NCBI GenBank assembly: GCA_041398825.1
Contig: JAWKTX010000004.1
Location: forward strand, 434,001-498,000
Direction of reading: 5' to 3'
From: Planctomycetaceae bacterium
GTDB taxonomy: Bacteria; Planctomycetota; Planctomycetia; Planctomycetales; Planctomycetaceae
DNA: 64,000 nucleotides
Part shown: positions 37,268 to 45,100 of the stretch, in pieces
How the letters are laid out: each line of letters opens with the position of its first letter
How positions within the stretch are numbered: position 1 is the first letter of the stretch
The notes under the pieces: model-generated
What the model was told of the DNA's origin: nothing
Database searches by the model: none
Seen by the model: the letters and a program-made list of their open reading frames with translations, nothing else
Translations under genes and position numbers: made by a program

Positions 37268-37984
37268 ATGGCCACAGACGGACTATGCTGTCTACAAGTG
37301 CGTCAAGTGTGCAGGCGCCTGTTGTATCTTTTCGCCACTGGGTGTTGTCGACGTGCTTGGTCACTTCTGACAAATCCTGCGAGCCGTCGAGCCGTCGAGT
37401 TCGCCGAAGGATTTGCGGATGGCCTATTCGATCGCGAGGCAACTCGCTCGGTTGCAATGGACGCTTGCAAAGTGGAGGAACTCAACAATCTGGATGTGAC
37501 ACGCGACGCCGCCGAAGCTGTCGCCTCACTTTTTCGCGGAACCCCAATGTACGCTGCCAAAAAATGCGACAGCTGCATTACCCGCGCACTTGCAATTGCC
37601 GCGGCAGGCGAACCACTGTTAACAATGGATGACATGTGGATGGACGACGACGAATACGTTCGTTCAGAAAGAAAAGCAAATGCAAACGTCGCGCGAGACA
37701 TATTCCGTTACCCATTTCACTCTGCCCCAAAGATCGACACCGAATGGCTGAAATGGCGCGACGCGGCGATTCCGCAAATGTGCCAAAGAATGTATGACTC
37801 GATGGACTTCGCCCAAATGAATGGATTGGGGCGATCACTGCACAATGCGGGATGCACTGACCAGGACATTTTAGATCACTGTCGCACGACTGTTCCTCAC
37901 TTTCGCGGATGCTGGTTGATCGATGCCATCCTCGGAAAACGCTGGGGAACAACAGATCGGGATAGCGGTCAGCCCTGCGGCTGA
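37268..37984 (+). CDS. planctomycete repeat-family hypothetical protein, 3' end overrun by a group II intron
   Basis: The product (238 residues from the ATG at 37268; the frame is open from 37220) contains LFATGCCRRAWSLLTNPASR, AVEFAEGFADGL, NVARDIFRYPFH, WRDAAIPQMCQRMYDSMDFA and DILDHCRTTVPHFRGCWLID. This resembles a planctomycete family, often tied to TIGR02996-type proteins, that ends ...HCRxxxxHVRGCWxxDLLLGK. Here the text after ILGK (RWGTTDRDSGQPCG) is read from intron-like sequence on the other strand, so the native C-terminus and any attC site were probably disrupted by intron insertion. Function unknown. It may be the first surviving cassette. Confidence 0.6.
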   Translation: MATDGLCCLQVRQVCRRLLYLFATGCCRRAWSLLTNPASRRAVEFAEGFADGLFDREATRSVAMDACKVEELNNLDVTRDAAEAVASLFRGTPMYAAKKCDSCITRALAIAAAGEPLLTMDDMWMDDDEYVRSERKANANVARDIFRYPFHSAPKIDTEWLKWRDAAIPQMCQRMYDSMDFAQMNGLGRSLHNAGCTDQDILDHCRTTVPHFRGCWLIDAILGKRWGTTDRDSGQPCG

Positions 37985-38575
37985 GCCCCTCCCACACCAC
38001 CCGGCATGCGGGTCCGCACCGGGCGGCTCAGATCTTTCGCAGTGAGTGTCTGCCAGATTGTGAACAGGCTGGCTAATCCTTCGTGAGCGAGATAGTCCAG
38101 CGACAGTGCTTCGTGCACGGCTTTGCTGGACGACTGCGTCCACGGACCTTTGCGACTGCTGCTGCCGTGAGTCACCGCTTCGTCGTCTTTGACACCGAGC
38201 CGACGCAGATTCGCGATCCTCGTGCGGACACCGCGCCATTGCTTCCAGTAGCAAGCCCGGATGCGACGGCGAATCCACTTGTCGACTTCCACGAAGTACG
38301 TTTTGATCGGCAACAGACGAAAGTAACCCACCCAGCCCTGAAAGTAGCGACTCAGCTCCGAGATGCGAAGAGACCTCGACACGCCGCGGTTGCGACGGGT
38401 GATCTGCTTGACGCGGTCACGGAACTTGCGTTCGTTCTTCGGACTGACTCGAATCTGACCGCCCCAGCCTTCGAAAGCGAAGCCGAGCCCTGTTGTCTTC
38501 TATGAATCTCAGGGCGACTCCGTCCGTGCGGCAGATGCGGCTTTTCTGATGATTGATCACCAGTTTCAGTTTGCG
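37969..38575 (-). pseudogene. ltrA: group II intron reverse transcriptase/maturase, C-terminal remnant
   Basis: The frame at 38382-37969 reads ISELSRYFQGWVGYFRLL, VDKWIRRRIRACYWKQWRG, VRTRIANLRRLGVKD, SSRKGPWTQSS, ALSLDYLAHEGLASLF: the GIIM maturase domain and tail of group II intron proteins. Upstream, in another frame, LTRKLKLVINHQKSRICRTD matches the thumb-proximal RT region, so there is at least one frameshift. The RT palm is missing: similarity stops at about 38575, where a 386-bp repeat begins. The ORF is antisense to the surrounding cassette-like genes, as expected of attC-targeting group IIC introns. Confidence 0.85.
37994..38029 (-). ncRNA. group II intron domain V
   Basis: On the minus strand: GAGCCGCCCGG, TGCG, GACC loop, CGCA, a TG bulge, then CCGGGTGGTGT. 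This gives a 34-36 nt hairpin with the catalytic AGC triad near the 5' end, a four-base loop and a two-base bulge on the 3' side, which is the diagnostic domain V fold. A domain VI-like hairpin and a CTATCCCGAT 3' end follow at about 37960-37985. Domain V overlaps the end of the maturase frame. Confidence 0.75.
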
Positions 38576-38580
38576 AGTCA

Positions 38581-38966
38581 GCGACGCGAGGCCAGCATGG
38601 TATCGAACGCGGGAGCCGGATGGATGACAGTGTCTCTGACAACACAAGTCGTTGTTCAGATCGCTTCGAAACAGAAGCCGATCTCTTCGCCGCTGCGCCA
38701 CTTCGAGGATGCCGCCGCAACCGTTGCTCGAACAACAGTCACATCCGAATCCATCCCAACATCCGCCGGAATCCAATCACCCTCAAATCGCCAATCCCAG
38801 GGTGACAAACCATCTCCCCATCGGTAAACTGATCCGCTAGCGGACCCATTATCGTGATGAATCCCGCAAGGAATCAACCGAGCCGCAAGCACTTGCAAAG
38901 CGGCAAAGTTCAACGCACGATCTATAAGTCGGCTAATCGCCCGACGCATAGATCGCAATTCGTTAT
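38581..38966. repeat. 386-bp island repeat, copy A
   Basis: Aligns along its length with copy B at 39986-40358 (roughly three quarters identical by eye). Shared blocks include GGGAGCCGGATGGATGAC, CAGATCGCTTCGAAAC, CAATCGCCAATCCCAGGGTGA-type text and the common end CATAGATCGCAATTCGTTAT. No transposase or conserved frame spans both copies. It abuts the intron remnant on the left. Confidence 0.88.
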
Positions 38967-38998
38967 TTCGCTGTCGAATCGGCCTTCTGGATTCCGCC

Positions 38999-39160
38999 AT
39001 GCTTTCGATCACTTTGGCATTCTTTGCGCTGAGTCAGCAGGGCGGAGTACATTCGGGTGACGGCATTCCACCCTTGCGTCGCGTGGCAATCGATAAGTTG
39101 CGAGCTACGCCAGAAGGGAATCTGGTTATTCGCGTATTCCTCGATTGGAGCAACGAGTAA
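38999..39160 (+). CDS. possible 53-residue cassette ORF
   Basis: ATG at 38999 to TAA at 39158-39160. The product starts MLSITLAFFALSQQGG and ends LVIRVFLDWSNE. It begins 33 bases after repeat copy A and stops 15 bases before the DUF3592 gene, so it may be translated with it. No family recognised. Confidence 0.35.
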   Translation: MLSITLAFFALSQQGGVHSGDGIPPLRRVAIDKLRATPEGNLVIRVFLDWSNE

Positions 39161-39175
39161 CCGAGATCATTCAAC

Positions 39176-39646
39176 ATGAATCAACTGAAACGGCCGCTGC
39201 CACATTTACTCAAAGCCCTCTTCGTCTGTGTAGGGGTTGCACTCGCTTACTGGTGGATTACCGATGGAGTAAGCCCTCTGTCTTTTTTTATTCTTGGCGG
39301 AATCGTCAATTACTCGGCTGCCGCGTACTTTTTCCAACGGGCTCGCTACCGAATTCGGACATGGAAGACTGCCAAAGGGAAGATTGTAGACATGGAAGAC
39401 TTTGCCGACGGTCCCGGTGGGTCACCTATTGTGGTGTTTACGGACAGTCACGGGCGGAAGTACGAATTCACGAATTTCATGGGCGGGTCGAATCGGTACC
39501 ATGTGGGTTCCCGGGTCGATGTTCTCTACGACCCGTCTCGACCAGAAAATTCCCAAATCAATGACTGGCCGAGCCTTTGGGCGGTCACGGCGATCGGAAT
39601 TGGGACAGGAACATTCTTCGCAATTCTCGCATGCCTTATGGCTTAG
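39176..39646 (+). CDS. DUF3592 membrane protein
   Basis: The 156-residue protein has two N-terminal helices (about 12-29 and 36-52, FFILGGIVNYSAAAYFF), a soluble central domain and a C-terminal helix (VTAIGIGTGTFFAILACLM). The centre reads GSPIVVFTDSHGRKYEFTN and GSRVDVLYDPSRPENSQIN, the typical DUF3592 pattern of a small beta domain ending V-x-V-x-Y-x-P. DUF3592 proteins are small membrane proteins of unknown function, found often in accessory DNA. It sits between the two island repeats as a cassette-like gene. Confidence 0.8.
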   Translation: MNQLKRPLPHLLKALFVCVGVALAYWWITDGVSPLSFFILGGIVNYSAAAYFFQRARYRIRTWKTAKGKIVDMEDFADGPGGSPIVVFTDSHGRKYEFTNFMGGSNRYHVGSRVDVLYDPSRPENSQINDWPSLWAVTAIGIGTGTFFAILACLMA

Positions 39647-39985
39647 TGTTGGCATGTTCAGCCAAAATGTTTTCCTAAACGTGTTTTGACGAACAGGAAA
39701 CGCTGAATTGGTACTATGAGATTACCGGATGGTATCCTCGGCGGGGACTAAAGGTGTCAGGAACCGTTCTTATTGAGTCCGGGTTGTCTGCGAGGGCGAG
39801 TTGTGATTTCCAGCCCCGGCTTTGCAGTTGCTCCGTCTGCCCGGGTTTGATCGCCAAATGACGAACCGCGATTGACGCTACGACGGATTCCAGTCAGCCC
39901 CGCTTCTGTTTGCGCAGTATTCCCATGCTCCAGTCAGCCCGCACTTTGACGAACGGGCCATGCAGACGGCGAGACATCTTCCGCA
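39647..39985. other. intergenic, no gene seen
   Basis: 339 bases between the DUF3592 gene and repeat copy B. Contains GGGGACTAAAGGTGTCAGGA near 39738, which looks like a conserved mobile or repeat fragment, but no attC-like palindrome or CDS was identified. Confidence 0.35.
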
Positions 39986-40358
39986 GCGATGCGAGACGAG
40001 CATCGTATCGAACGTGGGAGCCGGATGGATGACGGCGTCTTTTACACCACACGTCGATATTCAGATCGCTTCGAAACGGAGACCGATCTCGCAGCCGCTG
40101 CGCCACTCCGGAGATGCCGACCCATTCGTTGCTCGATCGACAGTCGCGGCCGAATCAATGCCAACATCCGACCACGATCCAATCGCCAATCCCAGGGTGA
40201 CAACCCATTGCCGCATCCGTAAACTGCTCCGCAGCGGATTCCTCACCGTGATGAATGCCGCAAGCAAACAACCTGGCCGCAAGTATTCGCAGAGCGGCAA
40301 AGGTCAACACACGATCCATACGCCAGCAACTGCCGTCGCATAGATCGCAATTCGTTAT
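39986..40358. repeat. 373-bp island repeat, copy B
   Basis: Second copy of the element at 38581-38966, in the same orientation. It also ends ...CATAGATCGCAATTCGTTAT immediately before a cassette-like gene, here the DUF1963 gene. Confidence 0.88.
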
Positions 40359-40382
40359 GTGCTTACTCCAGGAGTGCGGTAC

Positions 40383-41105
40383 TTGAACATCGAATCTCTG
40401 AAGAAAACTATCGCCAATGTTCCATCGGTGGCTGAACACTCCGAATTCATCCTTGGCCTCTTGAAACCCTGCGTCCATATTCGTCTCAGCGACGGGCCGA
40501 TTGAAGAAGCCGGTAGTCGATTCGGTGGCCACCCATATTTGCCAACAGACTTTCAATGGCCGAACCACGAGGACGGCGAGTATAAATTTCTTGGCCAAAT
40601 CAACTTCGCCGAGATCGAAGATCGGCCAGCCTCGCTACCGGATTCGGGACTATTGGCCTTTTTCTACGCAGACGACGAAGAGGGCGAGATCTTCTGGGGC
40701 GATGACGGTTACGTTCTCGGTTTCTACTGGCCATCGTTTGATGGGCACTCGTTATTCGACTCACCAACTGCTGATGTTCCCGAGAGCGTTGCGATAAGCC
40801 TGACTGGTGGAATCGATATACCACGGTACGAAGACTTGCGATCCGACTGGCCCTTCGACCGCGATGCACTGTACGAACTGACTGACGCTCTCGACGAAAA
40901 CAGCGAATACTTGCTTGGATACCCTTCTTTTACCTCATTAGCGTACGATCCTACACCAGATGGTGACTGGATTTCACTGTTAACAGTCCACTCGCTCGAT
41001 GAGTTCGACTGGTGCTGGCACGACGGCGACAAACTGATGGTGTTCATCGAGTCAAGCAAACTTGCGCAGCGAGACTTCAGCAACCTGAAGAGTGACGCCG
41101 GATAG
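40383..41105 (+). CDS. DUF1963 (YwqG-like) protein
   Basis: I favour a TTG start at 40383 because AGGAG lies at 40370-40374; a GTG at 40359 extends it by eight codons. The product (about 240 residues) shows the DUF1963/YwqG pattern: GSRFGGHPYLPTDFQWP, YKFLGQINFAEI, DSGLLAFFYADDEEGEIFW and, late, LLTVHSLDEFDWCWHDGDKL. These are cytoplasmic proteins of unknown function, common in cassettes and in SMI1/KNR4-rich immunity neighbourhoods. It is followed within ten bases by an attC-like palindrome, so it behaves like an integron cassette gene. Confidence 0.82.
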   Translation: MNIESLKKTIANVPSVAEHSEFILGLLKPCVHIRLSDGPIEEAGSRFGGHPYLPTDFQWPNHEDGEYKFLGQINFAEIEDRPASLPDSGLLAFFYADDEEGEIFWGDDGYVLGFYWPSFDGHSLFDSPTADVPESVAISLTGGIDIPRYEDLRSDWPFDRDALYELTDALDENSEYLLGYPSFTSLAYDPTPDGDWISLLTVHSLDEFDWCWHDGDKLMVFIESSKLAQRDFSNLKSDAG

Positions 41106-41197
41106 ACAAATAACAATGGCATCAACGCGGAGCCGTCGATCGGGCGTTGTCAAGTGGAGCATCAACCTCGGCGGCACGGTTCTGCCAGACGTTCGCC
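41105..41197 (+). repeat. attC-like recombination site 1
   Basis: Imperfect palindrome running from AAC (41112-41114) to GTT (41191-41193). Left arm AACAATGGCATCAACGCGGA then GCCG; right arm CGGCGGCACGGTTCTGCCAG then ACGTT. Shared blocks TGGCA, AAC and CCG pair in order, with unpaired bases between. Length about 90 bp, directly 3' of the DUF1963 gene: the geometry of an integron attC. Confidence 0.6.
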
Positions 41198-41229
41198 ACC
41201 AAACACCTTTCAGCGAAAAGCGATACACT

Positions 41230-41592
41230 GTGATTAAATTTGTAATGTGCCTGACGCGACACCCCGACTTGTCTCGCGACGAGTTCCGGGATTATTGGAG
41301 AAACAACCACGGCCCCTTCTTCATGAAGAATGCGGCCGTGATAGGTGCCAGAAAGTATGTCCAGTCGCAAACATTGGACTCCACACTCAACCAGGGTCTC
41401 AGGGAATCGAGAGGCATGATGGCCGAGTTTGACGGCGTTGCAGAGGTTTGGTTCGATTCGGAAGAGGCGCTGATTCAAGGGATGAGCTCACCCGAAGGGC
41501 AGAAATTGGCGGGTGCCTTGCTTGAGGATGAAAGCAAGTTCGTGGATCACTCCAAATCCGCCGCGTTCATCGTTGAGGAACACGAATTCTGA
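41230..41592 (+). CDS. EthD-domain protein
   Basis: EthD proteins begin M-I-K-F/L, and the GTG at 41230 reproduces this (V/M-IKFVMCLTRHPDLSRDEF), although the frame is open from 41092. The 120-residue product has RDYWRNNHGPFFMKNAAVIG, AEFDGVAEVWFDSEEALIQG and SKSAAFIVEEHEF, the dimeric alpha-beta barrel (ferredoxin-like) pattern of EthD, named for an ethyl tert-butyl ether degradation locus; most members have unknown substrates. It is flanked on both sides by attC-like sites and so is a single-gene cassette. Confidence 0.85.
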   Translation: MIKFVMCLTRHPDLSRDEFRDYWRNNHGPFFMKNAAVIGARKYVQSQTLDSTLNQGLRESRGMMAEFDGVAEVWFDSEEALIQGMSSPEGQKLAGALLEDESKFVDHSKSAAFIVEEHEF

Positions 41593-41600
41593 AACCAGTG

Positions 41601-41684
41601 GCGAACAATGCCGTGAACCGGAGTACTCATTCACGCGGCAACTGAAATCAAAGTCTTCCGTGAGTGCCCGGTTACGGCAAACGC
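41601..41684 (+). repeat. attC-like recombination site 2
   Basis: TGCCGT (41609-41614) pairs with ACGGCA (41674-41679); one unpaired G (41615); AACCGG (41616-41621) pairs with CCGGTT (41668-41673); CTC/GAG continue inward. GCG-AAC at the left and AAACGC at the right extend the arms. A single extrahelical G between two paired blocks is a hallmark of folded attC sites. It lies nine bases after the EthD stop. Confidence 0.7.
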
Positions 41685-41760
41685 TCCCCGATGCGTTTGT
41701 TGGTCAGAACGATGTTTACTCCCGCCGCGCACTGATCCCGGTCCTTATCTTCCTCCGAAT

Positions 41761-42258
41761 ATGCTTATGAACGACCTGATTTTAGTTCGATTCGAGACAG
41801 CACTGCGAGTCCATCTCAAAGAGGATCGTTCGCTCATTCGTCGATGCACAAACGAGCAAACTCTCACTGCGTCACTTGCATGTGCACTCCGCACGCAGTT
41901 TCCAGATTATCATGTGGATGTTGAATACAACCGCAATATGGACGAAATGAAGCGGCTCAAAACCAACAGTGGCCCCGTGAAGAATTCGAAACCTGATATC
42001 ATTGTTCACACTCGCGAGTCGAATGACGACAACAAGCTAGTGATAGAAGCAAAAGGCCACTGGAACTCCGAAACTTGGGACGCCGACAAATCTCGAATTG
42101 AAGCATTTGCGTGCTCACCTTACAACTTTTCTGTTGGCATCGTATTGATGTACCACGAACCAACGGCAACTGAATACAGATGTGAATATCAAACATACAT
42201 GAATGGTGTTTGGTCCGATTCGCACGAAGTTGTAATGCCGAACCCAAGCACTGGCTAA
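41761..42258 (+). CDS. PD-(D/E)XK nuclease-like protein
   Basis: 165 residues from the ATG at 41761 (41767 is an alternative). A helical N-terminus is followed by DVEYNR (Glu55), KPDIIVHTRE (Asp79) and LVIEAKGHW (Glu96-x-Lys98), the order E...D...ExK of the PD-(D/E)XK nuclease core, then SVGIVLMYH as the next core strand. Small stand-alone members include restriction and repair nucleases and some defence effectors. Activity is inferred from motif spacing only. It is the last cassette-like gene before the tRNA and follows attC-like site 2. Confidence 0.6.
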   Translation: MLMNDLILVRFETALRVHLKEDRSLIRRCTNEQTLTASLACALRTQFPDYHVDVEYNRNMDEMKRLKTNSGPVKNSKPDIIVHTRESNDDNKLVIEAKGHWNSETWDADKSRIEAFACSPYNFSVGIVLMYHEPTATEYRCEYQTYMNGVWSDSHEVVMPNPSTG

Positions 42259-42568
42259 AACAGCAGAGAACCGTCGTGGATCAGAAACTCGCGGAGCCAA
42301 GTCCTAATTTCTGTTCAAGGAACGCGGACTATGTTCGGGCTTAAGTGTTGGGCGATGATGTAGCTGTGAGGCAGGATGCTGATTTTAGTGACTTGGCGAG
42401 CAGCATTTTTCTGCTTTGGAACAAGTTTCTCTGAGTCAGCGCAGAGGAGTGAGTTCTGAACGGTTTCAGAACCAGTGATCGCGAGATCTGAAACGCCGCG
42501 GCGGGCTAACCGCTCGAACTGCAGTGTCAGCAGGTCGTCAATTCGCCGCAATTCTATTTACGGACGAG
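42259..42568. other. island edge, no gene seen
   Basis: 310 bases between the last cassette-like gene and the tRNA. No clear attC, attachment-site duplication or CDS was found. Confidence 0.4.
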
Positions 42569-42642
42569 TGTCTCGGGCGGGGGTCGAACCCACAACCTTC
42601 GGCTTCGGAGGCCGACGCTCTATCCAATTGAGCTACCGAGAC
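42569..42642 (-). tRNA. tRNA-Arg (anticodon CCG)
   Basis: Minus strand, 74 nt. Acceptor GTCTCGG pairs with CCGAGAC, discriminator A. D arm GCTC...GAGC; anticodon stem TCGGC/GCCGA with loop CTCCGAA, giving anticodon CCG (reads CGG, Arg); T arm GTGGG-TTCGACC-CCCGC. CCA is not encoded. Its 3' end faces the accessory island. Confidence 0.96.
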
Positions 42643-42962
42643 TTGTTTGAGCGGATATTTACCGTTTCGCAGCTTCAATTTCCACTCAAACGGCACGCTG
42701 CGGCACAGGAGCCCGGCAAATCGCCCGGCGAGAAAGACAGATCGAAGCGACATCGTTAAAGTACGAATCGATTGTCGAGCGTGGAATTTGCGCGCTCGTC
42801 GTTGACACGTTGTTCAGGTTGCAGAGTTTGGGTGCTTCGTCTGGAGCTACAGATATGCCGGGGTTGATGGCAATTTGCCAAGAATGCGCGCGAGTTTTAG
42901 TAACTTGGGCAAGCGGCCGGGTTAGACAACTGACCTGTTTGCGGCGGGAGAAGCTACAGCGA
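42643..42962. other. intergenic, no separate gene seen
   Basis: 320 bases upstream of the PQQ gene. The PQQ frame is open from 42810, but the signal peptide starts at 42963. Presumably contains the promoters of the tRNA (minus) and of the four-gene operon (plus). Confidence 0.4.
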
Positions 42963-44267
42963 ATGCCGATCCTGCTGTTCACCGGCGTAATGGTTGTGGC
43001 TGGAATAAACCGGTCACAAGTTTCGGCTGCCGAATTAAACTGGCCGTTCCGGGCTGGGCCGACTCTCAATTCGCACATCGCCGCCAGTGATGCTGAGGGC
43101 CTGCCAAAGGAGTGGGATGAAGCATCAGGAAAGGGCATCGTCTGGAAGTGTCCACTTGAAAATGCCGGGCACTCGACGCCAATTATCGGCGACGGCCGGA
43201 TCTGGCTGACCGCGGCTACGGAAGAGGGGCATCGCCAATACGTCTACTGTATCGACCAGGCAACCGGGAAGGTAATTCATCACATTCTGCTGTTCGAAAA
43301 TGCCGAACCAGAGCCACTAAAGAACGCAATTAATACCTACGCGTCGCCATCATGTGCACTGGATTCCACTGGTGTTTACGTTCACTTTGGCACGTACGGG
43401 ACGGCCAAACTGGATCGCAACACCGCTCATGTCATTTGGCAACGTCGAGATATCAACTGTCGCCACTTTCGTGGCCCGGGCTCATCCCCCATCATTTTTG
43501 AAAACCTGCTGATTCTGACTTTTGACGGCATTGATCATCAGTTTTTGACTGCTCTTGACTGCGAAACGGGCAAGACCGTATGGCGAACAGAACGAACAAC
43601 TGATTACGGTGACCTGGATGAGAACGGTCAGCCAAAGCTGGAGGGAGATCTCCGGAAATCTTACAGCACTCCGGCGTTTACTACCGTGAACGGAAGAACG
43701 CAGGTTGTCTCCGTGGGATCCCGAGCGGCATTTGCTTACGACATCCGCACGGGCGAGGAGCTGTGGACAATTCGCCACGATGATTTTAACGCGTCTGCTC
43801 CGCCGTGCTTCTACAAAGACTTTGCAATCCTGAACACCGGATCGCGGAATGCAAATTTGCTGGCGGTCCGGCTGGCTGACGATACCCGCGGTGATGTTTC
43901 TGAGTCGCACGTCGTCTGGAATCGAACCAAAGGAAACTCTGATCTCGCTGCCCCCGTTTGCGTCGGTGATCACATTCTGATGGTGACCAACAATGGTGTG
44001 GTTTCCTGCCTGGAGGCTGGTACGGGCGAAGAACTTCACAAGATTCGACTGGATGGCACATTCACGGCATCACCTGTCAGCGACGGCAAGTTACTTTATG
44101 TGTGCAACGAAGAGGGCGACACATATGTCATCAAAGCCGATCCCTCACTGGAAATCGTTTCTCGAAACAAGCTGGCTGACGGTATGCGTGCGTCACCAGC
44201 GGCAGCAAACGGACAGCTCTTCGTCCGCACCTTTTCCACTCTGTACTGTCTTGGAAGCAAAGAATGA
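42963..44267 (+). CDS. secreted PQQ-like beta-propeller (BamB-type) protein
   Basis: The ATG at 42963 gives 434 residues with a signal peptide (ILLFTGVMVVAGINRSQVSA). Mature sequence: ELNWPFRAGPTLNSHIAAS, GIVWKCPLENAGHSTPII, YVYCIDQATGKVIHHILL, TALDCETGKTVWRTER, AFAYDIRTGEELWTIR, NNGVVSCLEAGTGEELHKI: eight-bladed PQQ-type repeats ending each blade with D-x-x-T/N-G-K-x-x-W. This family is abundant in planctomycetes, usually as envelope proteins without known cofactor. It overlaps the next gene by four bases (ATGA), so the pair is translationally coupled with a DUF1080 protein. Confidence 0.87.
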   Translation: MPILLFTGVMVVAGINRSQVSAAELNWPFRAGPTLNSHIAASDAEGLPKEWDEASGKGIVWKCPLENAGHSTPIIGDGRIWLTAATEEGHRQYVYCIDQATGKVIHHILLFENAEPEPLKNAINTYASPSCALDSTGVYVHFGTYGTAKLDRNTAHVIWQRRDINCRHFRGPGSSPIIFENLLILTFDGIDHQFLTALDCETGKTVWRTERTTDYGDLDENGQPKLEGDLRKSYSTPAFTTVNGRTQVVSVGSRAAFAYDIRTGEELWTIRHDDFNASAPPCFYKDFAILNTGSRNANLLAVRLADDTRGDVSESHVVWNRTKGNSDLAAPVCVGDHILMVTNNGVVSCLEAGTGEELHKIRLDGTFTASPVSDGKLLYVCNEEGDTYVIKADPSLEIVSRNKLADGMRASPAAANGQLFVRTFSTLYCLGSKE

Positions 44268-45100
44268 AATCGTCGATCCGTGTTCCTGTGTCATTTTTTT
44301 TCTTCAATGCGGCTTTGCTTACGACAAGCCTTCTGGCCATCGGTACCTGTCAGGCAGATGATGCGGACTCGATCAGGAAGGGCGAATGGGTTTCTATCTT
44401 CAATGGTAAAGACCTGAAGGGCTGGACGCCCAAGATTCGCTACAGCGAACTCGGTGAAAACTATTCAAACACCTTTCGGGTCGAAGACGGCCTGATGAAG
44501 GTTCGGTACGACGGTGGTGGCTACGAGGAGTTCGGAGAACGCTTCGGACACATCTTCTACAAGACGCCATTTTCGCACTACAAGTTTCGAGTTGAATACC
44601 GATTTGTTGGTGAGCAATGCAAAGGCGGTCCAGGCTGGGCAACGCGCAACAGCGGTGTGATGGTTCACGGGCAGGATCCTGCAACCATGGCAAAGGATCA
44701 GGACTTTCCGGTCTCCATTGAAGTGCAGCTACTGGGTGGAAACGGCAGGAATGACCGACACACGTCCAATCTTTGTACCCCTGGTACCAACGTTGTCATG
44801 GACGGAAAAATGAAGCTTCAGCACTGTATCGATTCGACTTCGAAAACCTACCACGGCGAACAATGGGTCACGGCTGAAATTGAAGTGCTGGGCAATAAAG
44901 TGATCCGACATATCCTCGAAGGAGAAGTCGTCCTTGAATACCAACAGCCACAGCTCGATCCGAGAGATAAGAATGCGAAGCCGCTGATCAAAGACGATGC
45001 GTTGATGTTGTCCGGGGGCACAATCTCCCTGCAGTCCGAGAGTCATCCGGTCGATTTCCGTAAGGTTGAAATTATGGTTCTGGATGGAGCTGATGAGTAA
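44264..45100 (+). CDS. DUF1080 secreted protein (3-keto-disaccharide hydrolase domain)
   Basis: 278 residues with a signal peptide (FFFFNAALLTTSLLAIGTC). The DUF1080 core shows GEWVSIFNGKDLKGWTPKIR, FRVEDGLMKVRYDGGGYEEF, FKTPFSHYKFRVEYR-like text, NSGVMVHGQDP, FPVSIEVQLLGGNGRNDRHT and GTISLQSESHPVDFRKVEIM, the concanavalin-like jelly roll of the family. Some DUF1080 members cleave 3-keto-glycosides; activity here is inferred from family only. ATGA overlap upstream and an eight-base overlap downstream place it in the middle of a tight operon. Confidence 0.92.
   Translation: MKSSIRVPVSFFFFNAALLTTSLLAIGTCQADDADSIRKGEWVSIFNGKDLKGWTPKIRYSELGENYSNTFRVEDGLMKVRYDGGGYEEFGERFGHIFYKTPFSHYKFRVEYRFVGEQCKGGPGWATRNSGVMVHGQDPATMAKDQDFPVSIEVQLLGGNGRNDRHTSNLCTPGTNVVMDGKMKLQHCIDSTSKTYHGEQWVTAEIEVLGNKVIRHILEGEVVLEYQQPQLDPRDKNAKPLIKDDALMLSGGTISLQSESHPVDFRKVEIMVLDGADE

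Noticed and set aside
36181..37268. An intact mobile element with functional integrase
   Set aside because: Two stop codons, a deletion and no catalytic domain in the integrase remnant.
38581..40358. The paired 370-390 bp repeats as an insertion sequence
   Set aside because: No transposase frame, no terminal inverted repeats and no target-site duplication were visible.
42475..42759. Plus-strand frame across the tRNA
   Set aside because: It translates the antisense of a clear tRNA-Arg cloverleaf and has no other support.
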